A stretch of 64,000 nt of DNA from Topomyia yanbarensis (taxonomy: Eukaryota; Arthropoda; Insecta; Diptera; Culicidae), in the NCBI RefSeq assembly GCF_030247195.1, contig NC_080671.1, positions 300,339,934 to 300,403,933 on the forward strand. Direction: 5' to 3'. A program made the position numbers and the translations under genes. How positions within the stretch are numbered: position 1 is the stretch's first letter; the number at the start of each line of letters is the position of its first letter. The notes beneath the pieces are model-generated. The model was not told the origin of the DNA. It worked only from the letters and a program-made list of their open reading frames with translations, and did no database searches. Below are positions 33,822 through 42,936 of this stretch, one piece after another.

Positions 33822-34067
33822 TGTGAAAACCGCCATCTTCCCGACTCGGCGTCTGCGTTGCTGACTACTTACTTACCGGCACGTCCACTCGCGTTGGCAG
33901 TCTGCTGAGAAAGAGGACAATCGTTGCTGATGGCTGCTTCTCATCGATGCATATCGGTAGCCGAGAGCCCGGTGTTTGTCGAATTGTCGTGCCCGAAAAG
34001 GTCGAGTAGTGTTCGGGTTTTATAGCAAACGAATAATGCACTGTCCGAGGGGTATCGCTACCACACA
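33822..34067 (-). repeat. Element D 3' LTR
   Basis: 246 bases with TG...CA ends on the minus strand (TGTGTGGTAGCGATACC ... GGTTTTCACA). It has a TATAAAA motif in the first third. The same sequence recurs at 51953-52186. Confidence 0.85.
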
Positions 34068-34082
34068 TCCCCCTCCTACATT
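34068..34082 (-). promoter_or_regulatory. Polypurine tract of element D
   Basis: The minus strand reads AATGTAGGAGGGGGA immediately before the LTR start, the usual plus-strand priming site of LTR retrotransposons. Confidence 0.8.
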
Positions 34083-34225
34083 AGAAAAAAGTGGGGAAAC
34101 CTTTAAATTTGATGGGTTGCTTCAACGATGTAGCTGGAGCAAATATTTTTGTTCGTTGTGTGTCTTGCGATAATTTCATCATCGGTTTACTCCCACTAAA
34201 GGAAACGGTGACTAGACGAGTTTAA

Positions 34226-34426
34226 GGTTGCACAGAGAATGCGTAAAATTCGCAAACGAAAAAAGCAGTTTTTTTCCACACCGTATGTCAGATCTTCATA
34301 AAAATCAATCAGCAGTACAGTAACAACATTCTACATACGCTGATTGATTTTTATGAAGATCTGACATACGGTGTGGAAAAAAACTGCTTTTTTCGTTTAC
34401 GAATTTTACGCATTCTCTGTGCAACC
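34226..34426. mobile_element. Fold-back MITE flanked by TTAA
   Basis: Two nearly perfect arms of about 88 bases (GGTTGCACAGAGAATGCG ... AAAATCAATCAGC and its inverse) surround a spacer of about 25 bases. TTAA occurs on both sides (34222-34225, 34427-34430), which fits a piggyBac- or Kolobok-type target. It lies in the region between element D pol and its 3' LTR. The single-stranded form would make a very stable hairpin. Confidence 0.8.
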
Positions 34427-35094
34427 TTAAATACACGCGGCGAGCGGTTGGCTATCGAAATTTTGTCCTAGGCTATCCGCCGTAACTCACCAACAACCCG
34501 CTCTAATAGTGTGGGCTGTTTGTATTGAGATATCTGTCGTTTCAGATACGCACACTGATCTCGCATTTTCTTATGCTACTACCCTCCCCATGAGCAATGA
34601 ATGTCGTTTGCTTGCTGTAAATTATCCGTGTAAACGATGCGTTTTCCTTGAATTCCTTCTAGTTAAAACGGCATAACGGCTCAATAGGAACGTAGTGGGA
34701 CAAGGCTGTTATTGACGTGGCCAACCTTTCTACCTATTCGACCAGAGACTTGTTTACAATTATTTTCCGATCAACATGTTAAAAAAAATCGCAAAAAGTA
34801 TGCTAATAATTCCGCTAGAACGCACTGTTTCGTGTTCCTTACGCAAGAATAAACTTGTTGATAAAATGTATGATAATGTAAGAAGGGCAAAAGGCTGGAG
34901 ATAATTGAATATTATGTCTTTAAATAATGGTTCTTTTTTGCAAATTAAGTTAATTGACACGTGAACCGATAATAGATTGTAACAAATAAAGCGTATCTCC
35001 GAGAAGAAGAAAAAATATCATATCCTATCAATCTTCTAGTGCCTGTACGTAGTCTTTCATGTAGGCAGGAATGATTTTCGTTCTGCGAGGACGG

Positions 35095-37588
35095 TCAGAT
35101 GTTTCCGTTGCAGAGGGTTTTCTGTTCTGAAGCGGCGGCGTTGTGGGCGTTGACAGCGGCTTGTAGCTCCTCCTTGAAGAAGGATCCGTTGCTGACTGCA
35201 GAAGCCATCGCTTTATTTACAAGCTTCATATAATTTTCGACGAGGCCGTTCTGTTGCGGGAATAAAGGGGTTGGAAAGGTGGTCTCAATGCCGCGTACAG
35301 CGCAGTAAGTTTTATATTCCTCGCCATTGAATGGCAGTCCGTTGTCGGAACGAACGTTTTTCGGGAATCCTTCGCGTGCAAAGACCTCTTCTAAAACCAA
35401 TCTTGCATATGGAACATTAAAGTCCAATGCTATGGTCTCCCAGACTGCTTGTGGCGCTAGGATTCTCTTCATGGGAGTTGGTTTTTCCGGTCGACCATTC
35501 GTCGCACAAGTTTGACAGCTTTTTACCCAATTTTCAGCGTCAGTAGCTAGGCCGGGCCACCACACGCGTTCCCGAAGAATGCGTTTCAGCTTAGCCGCCA
35601 TCGGATGTCCATCATGAGCTAGGGTCAAGGTCTTTTCCCGAAGCTTACTGGGAACTACGGCGCACCCATTTTTCACTAAAATTCTGTCGTTAACTGATAA
35701 ATCGCCTGCTACACTTTCAAACCTTTTAAGCTCCTTGGGCCAGGTGTGTGTTTCCAATGCATCGATTACGTCCTGGAGTGTTGTGTCCAAGGCCGTTTCA
35801 TCCCGAAGCTCCTGTACAGTCAAGAATCCGACAGAGTTCGCTTCAAGAGCCGCTAATTCCCATGGACTGTGCTGTTCGTCGAATGGGTCATCGTTGCCGG
35901 TGTGGAGCCGAGAAGGTGGGTCAGCGATGTTATCACGGCCACGAATATACTCCACATCATAGCTATACGGACTAAGGCGAAGCGCCCACCCGTCTGCCCT
36001 AGTTAAGGCCCGCTTTGAATTCTCACGTGATCGATTCAAAATGAATGTAACGCCCTGTGCGTCGGTTCGCAGTGTGAAGTGCCGACCTAGGAGAAAGAAC
36101 GAAAAATGTTCCACCGCCCATACGGTGGCTAAGGCTTCGCGCTGGTTCTGTGCATACCTCTTTTCAGTATCAGTTAGGGCTTTTGACGCAAAACTTATAA
36201 TGCGTGGAGACTTGCCTGCACTTTCCTGCACGAGCACAGCCCCAAGAGCGTTTGGTGATGCATCCGTATACAATATCGTTCTTGCATCATCAGAGAAGTA
36301 ACCCAACGTTGTCGTACATCGTGTGATTCGATCCCTAATCATCTCGAATGCTGCGAGCTGTTCAGGACCCCAACGCCAATGGTAGTAGCAGCCCAGAGAG
36401 GGCTTGATATATCTGCGAAATCCTTGATGTAAGGGCTAACGTACGAGGCCAGTCCCAGGAAACTTTTGAGTTCGGATACACTGGCTGGTGGGCGAAATCA
36501 TCTAATTGCCTTCACTTTTGCGTCATCTACGTGGAATCCATTTTCGTCCAAACCATGCCCCAAAAACAATATGAAGTCTTTATCGAACTCGCATTTATCC
36601 TCATTTAGAGGCAGATTGTTTGCTCGAAGTATTCTCAGGACCTGTCCAGTGACAGTTCTAAGTTTTTCCAGTGTATCAGCGAATATCAAAAAGTCATCTA
36701 TATAGACAATGATGTTGTCAACTCCTTCCAGCAAGCGGCACATTTCCCTCTGAAAAATTTCAGGTGCGCAGTTCACAGCAAACATTAAGCGTGTGAACCG
36801 GTACATGCCATTTTCTGTTAAGAATGTTGTTAAATCGCGTGAATCTTTGCAGAGCTCGAGATGGTAGTAGGCATTACTAAGGTCCAGTTTTACCTTCGTC
36901 TCGTCTATTAAGGGCATGCGGAAATATTCTCTTTTTATCGCCTTGTTCGGCGCGCGCATGTTGACTACTAGCCGAAAATCGTTCTTGCCTTTAGGTACCG
37001 CCGACATGCCACTGGTCCATTCAGGTGCCTTCATCACACGCTCGATAATTCCACGAGCCTCCATGTCTTCTAGGCGGCTTTTGGCTGCCTCGCGGAATGC
37101 TGCTGGAATGTTGTAGTATGCGTTTTTTCGGGTGGGACTGATTTATCGACGCTGAATTTGACTTTCACCCCTGGCATCTTGGGGAAGATTTCCGCAATAG
37201 GAGGTAGTTCACAACTATTCACTGAGAGGCCCACCTTTAACAATTTCATTTCACTTGCTGTTCGTCGCCCGAGTAGAGATCGACGACCTTCGCCCACAAC
37301 TAGGAACTCCGCTGTTACTGTTAAGCGCATCTACCACTTCGATGTCTGCTTTGAAAGCGCAATGTACTACCATTGGAGTCTCTACTGCGTATGCTCGAAG
37401 TTCCCTGATTACGAGTCTATCGATTAATTCCAGTCTAGCTATCCCTTCGCGAAAATCTTTCTCCAAGTGCATCCAATCATCACGATATTGACGTCAGCAC
37501 CTGAATCAACGAGAAAGTTGTACGGACCAGATGCGCCGATGCGACATCGAACAACCGCGTCGCTTATAGACGCAACGGCGTTTATTTG
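35095..37588 (-). pseudogene. pol: Element D pol: protease, reverse transcriptase, RNase H, integrase, broken
   Basis: From right to left: an aspartic protease with VDSGADVN near 37510; reverse transcriptase with FRLVVNMRAPNKAI, LDLSNAYYHLEL and catalytic YIDD near 36700; RNase H with LYTDASPNALGAV and REALATVWAVEHF; integrase with a zinc-binding HDGHPMAAKL...CQTCA region and a core containing IALDF, RSDNGLPF and PQQNGLVENY. Defects: frame changes near 37250-37330 and 37066, an in-frame TGA at 36498-36500, a frameshift near 36390, a deletion inside the integrase core between IALDF and VRSDNG, and loss of the C-terminus. The DDE residues (D, D, E) are still visible. A Ty3/gypsy pol by domain order. 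Confidence 0.85.
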
Positions 37589-37775
37589 CTAAAACAAAGA
37601 AAAATAAAGGAGCAAATGAGGGGAAGAATCAGCAACTTCTAAAAAAATATGAACATTCTCTTCTATCTGTCAAATAGAAGCATAGTGTACCGAGTAAAAT
37701 CCGTTATTGAACAAAGATAGTTGTACTATTCATTGAAGTAATTTATTTCTTATGAGTTTTACATTTGTTTTATAC
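37589..37775 (-). other. Intron-like sequence between gag and protease of element D
   Basis: The minus strand reads CAG|GTATAAAAC at the left splice junction and a strong pyrimidine tract with TTTTTCTTTGTTTTAG|CAA at the other. Removing 187 bases joins gag codon CAG directly to CAA (QINAVASISD) in phase 0 and leads into the protease. Left in place, it terminates gag two codons later. No splicing data are available to me. Confidence 0.55.
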
Positions 37776-38945
37776 CTGTTCGTCGTTCAAATCCTGTGCC
37801 CATATTAGTGAAGGTTGCTTATGTGGGATGCTTTGAAGTTTCTCCTGCACGTCATTAACATCGTTTTTCTTAGGTTTGTTGCGACAGGTTACGGCGAAAT
37901 GTCCAACCCGTCCACACGTATTGCACGGTTTATCTAAAGCGGGGCACGTATCTCTTCTGTGGTACAAGAATCCACACCGCCAACAACGGCTGCGCTGACC
38001 CTGCCGGTACCCTTTTACTTGTCCCTTCAACCATGTCTTTTCGAATCCTTTATTCTCGACTCGGTGTATTTTGGTTGAAGGTTCGCTTCCAAGGCTGCGC
38101 TCTTGTTTCCGGTAAACTGCCAGAACTTCGGAACCATTATTCTCCACGCTTTGTTCGCCAGCTTTATATGCTTCAACCCGTGTAGCTGCTTGCACAATGT
38201 AACTTGCATCATGCCCATATGTTCTGGCAGCCATCGCTAGCTCTCGATTCTGCATTCCCTTAAGCAACTGAGCGAGAACAAAACGGTTTTGGTCGGCGGG
38301 GCTGTAACCGCAGAGCCGAACCTTTTGAGTAAGTTTAGCATGAAATGTTACAATGGACTCTCCTTTCATCTGGCGCATTGCTTGAAATCCTTCGTGCTCC
38401 GCCGCCGTATCGGTCATCGATTTGAAATAATTGTTAACGCCTGCGACGAGAACCGAGTAGCATCTCGGGTCCCGGTAGTTCGGCTGCAGATTTGCTGCAC
38501 TAATTACGTCTTGCAGACTTTTCCTGAGTGATAAATACAACAATTTTGCGCGATCTGCCGATCCAGTGAACGAAGACAGAGACGTAGCGATTTCAAAATT
38601 CTCGATGAAGCTTTGCCAGTTTTCCCAAAGCTTGTTCGACGGAATATCTTGCGGAAACTTGGGAATTAAATTCCACCGGATATTACATCCCCTTTCTGTG
38701 GGGCTGGCATACTGAGCTGGTTCGAAATCAAGCTTCTCGCTTTCGCCAGCGGACTCTACCATCGGATTCGATTCAGACAAACGTTTATCTGTGAAATTTT
38801 TCAACGCTTCTTCTAAACGACGCACTCTCCCATTCATATCGCCGGTCCCTACCAGTATCGGGCAGTCCGATTCCACGGTTTCATGAGCTGCTACCTCCAG
38901 ATCGACAGAGCAAACCGAGCTTATATCACTCTGATTTTCACCCAC
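37770..38945 (-). CDS. gag: Element D Gag with two zinc knuckles
   Basis: 391 open codons. The capsid-like central part (WENWQSFIENFEIAT, FHAKLTQKVRLCGYS) resembles the retrotransposon gag domain of Ty3/gypsy elements. Near the C-terminus are CWRCGFLYHRRDTC and CNTCGRVGHFAVTC, two CCHC-type RNA-binding knuckles. The first in-frame codon here is GTG and no ATG precedes it before a stop (TAA near 38980), so the true start is lost or lies in an upstream exon. Gag would package element RNA. It is the best preserved part of element D. Confidence 0.75.
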   Translation of the reverse strand: MGENQSDISSVCSVDLEVAAHETVESDCPILVGTGDMNGRVRRLEEALKNFTDKRLSESNPMVESAGESEKLDFEPAQYASPTERGCNIRWNLIPKFPQDIPSNKLWENWQSFIENFEIATSLSSFTGSADRAKLLYLSLRKSLQDVISAANLQPNYRDPRCYSVLVAGVNNYFKSMTDTAAEHEGFQAMRQMKGESIVTFHAKLTQKVRLCGYSPADQNRFVLAQLLKGMQNRELAMAARTYGHDASYIVQAATRVEAYKAGEQSVENNGSEVLAVYRKQERSLGSEPSTKIHRVENKGFEKTWLKGQVKGYRQGQRSRCWRCGFLYHRRDTCPALDKPCNTCGRVGHFAVTCRNKPKKNDVNDVQEKLQSIPHKQPSLIWAQDLNDEQV

Positions 38946-39669
38946 ATAATAGACCTTTCTCGTTAAAAAAATTTATATGCAGAACAGCTTCCGTTTTCAT
39001 CGCTGGATCGATTCTGAATACTGTCACGTTAATTTGGTGTCTCTAACTATTGAAAAAATCCAAAATTCTTCGAACTGCCCATTTTACTCTGTATTCCCCT
39101 GTCCTATTTTACCTCGATTCTCCATACTTTTACACCATTTGGATGAACTTCGTGTGGGGAATATGAAATAAAGTTACGGCGGGTAGCTTATAACAAAGTT
39201 CCAGTAGCCTACCGCTCGCCGGCATCTATTTAAATCTGCTATTCGCCGTTTTGTTTACTGGGTATGAACTCCAAGGGTTCATTCCAATTTGTCAAAAACA
39301 TTGTTTTGACGTAGATGAACCCCAAAACAGTGTTGCAGAATATACCGATTTATCGATATCTAAACCGATTTTTAATTTCAATACCAATAAAATTACTAAA
39401 ATACCGATTTATTTTTTTTTACCAAAAAATAATGATTTTCATATAATACGATCAATTAATATTACGTATGGGCCTTTTTAGAAAATGTCTTCACATTTCC
39501 ACATCAAATCATCTGGAAATTGATTCAGCAATCTGCCAGGTTACTATCAAAATTTCAAATGAAGCTCAACAACCGATTCTGAAATCGATTGAGCTCGGTA
39601 GGTTTGATTTCATAACATTAGAATGATCTATTTTTTAAAACCAATAATTTGCAGGTAACTTTTGGTTAG
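38946..39669. other. Region upstream of element D gag, up to the E insertion
   Basis: No coding sequence recognised. Contains an AT-rich run of ACCGATTT words around 39340-39420. It ends in the target site GTTAG (39665-39669). Confidence 0.4.
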
Positions 39670-39880
39670 TGTAGGGTCGCGCCCCTGCAAGCGTTAGTGT
39701 CATGTCCCTGGGCAGTCGATGACAGATAGAGAGGGTAGGCGAAAAGGAAAAGAAAAAGTGGTCAGTTGTTAGAAATGCCTACAGGGATAGAGACTGGAAA
39801 GGATAGTTGAAAATTGGAGAATATATAACGAGTTGTTTATTGAATAAACGGTGGTTTTAATTGTTTCCCGCTCCTTCACA
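39670..39880 (+). repeat. Element E 5' LTR
   Basis: 211 bases, TGTAGGGTCGCG...CTCCTTCACA. Contains an ATATATAA box near 39831 and AATAAA near 39843, so promoter and polyadenylation signal lie close together. Confidence 0.92.
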
Positions 39881-39884
39881 AATC

Positions 39885-39902
39885 TGGCGACGAGGATTTT
39901 AG
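39885..39902 (+). promoter_or_regulatory. Primer-binding site region of element E
   Basis: TGGCGACGAGGATTTTAG begins four bases after the LTR. A TGG start is usual for tRNA-primed elements; the tRNA is not identified. Confidence 0.7.
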
Positions 39903-40035
39903 AAAAAGGTGAGGAAAGATTGATTCTTGTGATAGGAAGGAAATAAATTGGATTGCGCTGATTGTCACAAAATGGCGTCAGGTTGAAAAATGAAAGAGGT
40001 GTGAATTGGCGATGTATACCGTAATGTAAGGCGTG

Positions 40036-40820
40036 CAGCGTTGCCAACTTTATTTTCAAAAAAACTGGAACCTCTCTTTAAAAAAGACTGGAAAAAACTG
40101 GATGCCCGAATAACCAAATTTATCCTTGCAAAAGGGAATGTAGTTTAGGGATGCAAAGTATTTTAAAATAAAATGGATCTATTTTTAATAAAACAGGATT
40201 CTCAAATATGAAGACAAACATTCAATATGAAAACGTTCAGCTATTAGACAAAATAAGAAAACAATTCTCATATAGCAGCGAATTTCTAGTTTAAGATAGT
40301 ATAAAAGCGATAGCTACTATTTAAATATAACTTTTAGATAATTCCACATTATAAGTTTTAAGAAATTTGAAATGTTAAGCGAAAAAATTGGTACCTTCAA
40401 ACTAACGCACTATGCCATGTGTAATTAACAGACTAAAAAAACAAACTTCATTTTAATTAACAATATCTGCTAATCTTGCACTCCATAGCATATCAATTTC
40501 TAATGTGTATTGAAATACGACAGGGTGCAGCAAAATATGGTTACTGAAAATTCAAACAATTTCCCTTGTTCCCTAGAGAGGTTGTACTCTTCACAATTTC
40601 ATTTATTTTATTTTATTATTTATTACTAGTTTATATAGTAAACTACTATTGTAATGCAAATAGTGAGGAAATAATTTTGGCGCACACCTCTGGGAAAAAA
40701 ACTGGATAAAACTGGACAATATTTAAAAAAAACTGGACGATTTACACATTTGTCTGTTTGACTGGATCGAGTAAAAAAAACTGGAAGAATCCAGTTTAAA
40801 CTGGAAGGTTGGCATCGCTG
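40036..40820. mobile_element. hAT-like MITE in element E leader
   Basis: The left end is CAGCGTTGCCAACTTT and the right end, inverted, is CAGCGATGCCAACCTT. The interior has repeated AAAACTGGA words at both ends and no ORF with domain similarity. I do not see a clean 8-base duplication, so the exact borders may differ. Confidence 0.65.
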
Positions 40821-40923
40821 GGTATGTATAAAGCGAAAAAGAATGTGTGGTGTAGGCCGATAGTGTCCACTGGGTTGGAGAGACGTCACTAGTCAGGTGC
40901 GTCCAGTAATGCAAAATGTAATA

Positions 40924-41201
40924 CAGTCGTGATTCGCTGGTTGGACACTTTTTAACTGGACCGCTTTTTAGTTGGACCTTCGTTAGTTGGACCATTGTCC
41001 AACTAAAAAGCATCTGAACGTCAGAATCTCGTGTCAAATTTACTTTGACAATCAATCTGACAATATTTAGAGATTTGAACAGATGCATTTACACTGCCAG
41101 CATCTCCTTTGGAGAATTTTTGACATATGTCAGTTGGTCCAACTAGCGAATCAAATTCGTTGGTTGGACAAGGCTGTGGCCCAACCAGCGAATCACGACT
41201 G
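40924..41201. mobile_element. pogo/Tigger-like MITE with TA duplication
   Basis: CAGTCGTGATTCGCTGGTTG at the left is exactly inverted at the right end, and TA flanks both sides (40922-40923, 41202-41203). The interior is rich in TTGGACC/GGTCCAA words. No coding capacity. Confidence 0.85.
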
Positions 41202-41637
41202 TAGTATGCTGATTATTCTTACTGAAGTTTTAGAATAAAAAGTGCAAGGACTAGTCTTAGTCCACGGGAGTTCGGATATATGTCCTTGTAGCAGTTGTTG
41301 CAAGTGGTGAACAGAGATGTATGGCCCTGTGGCAGTGGTTACAGGTGGTGAACCGAGTTGTTCATGGAAAATTATACCTGCAGCATTTGCTACGGCGGAA
41401 AAAAAAATCTGAATGGGATATGTATTACTTCCTAGTAAAGGTTGTTTTGTTATTTGAAGCTAGTTTTAGCTGTTTTTCCTACCATCTCTGCGTTCATTAA
41501 TACAAATCAGTTTTTTTAAAAATTATTTTTTTAAATTATGTGTACAATGCAAAGATTTTAAAGTATGCTAAATATACTACGTAACGGTTTGGAGGTAGTT
41601 AATAAAAGAAATATATAATAATGTATTTTTTCTGCAG

Positions 41638-42936
41638 ATGGATGATGGTCGTCCTGTACCTCCGTTTCGATGTGACGAAATCGACCAAAATCGTTTATAC
41701 AATGAATGGAGAATATGGAAAAGGTCGCTGGAGTGCTACTTTGAAGCTTACGATGTTGAGGATCAAAAGAAAAAACGGGCAAAGCTTTTACATTTTGGAG
41801 GACCACAGCTACAGCGTGTATTCGAAAATCTCCCAGATCGAGAGAATTTTCCATTAGTGGCTATAGCGAAGCCATGGTACGACGTTGCAGTCAATGCACT
41901 TGACCGGTTCTTTCAACCGTGCCAACAAGACGGTTTGGAACGACATAAGCTACGTCAAATGTATCAAAAAGATGGCGAAAGGTTGAATAGTAAATTTGTT
42001 AGATGTTATTAGTTCTTTTTTTAAATTCCTACATCTGGTTTAGGTTCGCTGATTTCTTGTTACGGTTGCGGCAACAGGTTTCTGACTGGGTTCGAGAAAT
42101 ACCCTATAGAGACGAAGGATGTTCTTACAGAATTATTTTTAACGGATGTCATTATTGAGGGTTGTGCATCACACGAACTACGTCGTCGTATTCTCCAACA
42201 AGATCGCTCATTATCTGAGATAGAATCTCTTTGGATTACATTGGAAGGAATCGAATCACAAGTAAGGGATCTAAATGTTAAACCACAGGAAAACACGCTT
42301 GGTCAAAAGGTATTCAAAATCACTGCTAAGCAGAATCATTCTCAACGTTCATGGCATATCCCAGGACATTTTCCACGGAACAAGCCGCATCCGTACAACC
42401 AAAGAAATTTTCGGTGCTTTAATTGCGGAAGACGCGATCATATCTCTACAGACCAAACGTGCCCAGCTAAGAACGTTGCGTGCCGCTCTTGTAAACGAGT
42501 AGGCCATTTCGAAGCGTACTGTCGGCAAAAAGTTTTTCAGCGTGGTTACTTGCAACGGAGTAGCACACAGGTTATGTCAGAAAAGGATAAGATATGTATG
42601 TTAAAAGAGGAAGGAGTTGTATCGAAACCAGATAATCAAAAAGAGGATACTGGCAAGACATACTACACGTTCTACGCTGGGAGCGAATCAAACGTCATTA
42701 TGTGTAATGTAGGAGGTGTTGATTTAGATCTACTTGTTGATTCTGGCTCGGATGCCAATCTTATTCCAGACACTGTTTGGGAATATTTGAAGAAAAAAGC
42801 TGTAACCGTCAAGCAATGCGAAAGAGGAAGTTCAAAAATACTGAAAGGGCAAGTGATTCTCCGTTACCAATTCTCGGTACATTTGTTGCTGATGTCAAGG
42901 TCGGTCAAAAGTTGGTTTCAGCGAAGTTTCACGTGA
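41638..42936 (+). pseudogene. gag: Element E Gag-protease region with an intron-like interruption
   Basis: The first block (41638-41989) starts MDDGRPVPPFRCDE and is a capsid-like domain. After 54 bases the same frame resumes (GFEKYPIETKDVLTEL, RRRILQQDRSLSEIE). Two zinc knuckles follow, CFNCGRRDHISTDQTC and CRSCKRVGHFEAYC, and then a protease motif, LLVDSGSDANLI. A frame change near 42845 moves the protease end into another frame. Between 42044 and 42090 the conserved peptide (FADFLLRLRQQVSD) is in a neighbouring frame, so a one-base loss at the splice donor and a two-base loss near 42090 seem to compensate. Confidence 0.8.
41990..42043 (+). other. 54-base intron-like sequence in element E gag
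   Basis: Starts GTAAATTTG and ends CTGGTTTAG with a T-rich tract before the acceptor. Removal leaves an open frame. The length fits short insect introns. Confidence 0.5.

Larger units (their letters stand above)
39909..41637 (+). other. Possible leader intron of element E
   Basis: AAAAAG|GTGAGG at 39903-39914 resembles a 5' splice site, and ATTTTTTCTGCAG directly before the gag ATG at 41638 is a strong 3' splice site. The two MITEs of E lie inside. The acceptor is more convincing than the donor. From 41202 to 41637 I see nothing else. Confidence 0.4.

Noticed and set aside
35735..35975. Plus-strand ORFs opposite element D pol
   Set aside because: Shadows of the minus-strand pol, with no domain.
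40028..40828. 8-base target duplication around the MITE at 40036-40820
   Set aside because: AAGGCGTG and GGTATGTA do not match convincingly; only the inverted ends support the element.
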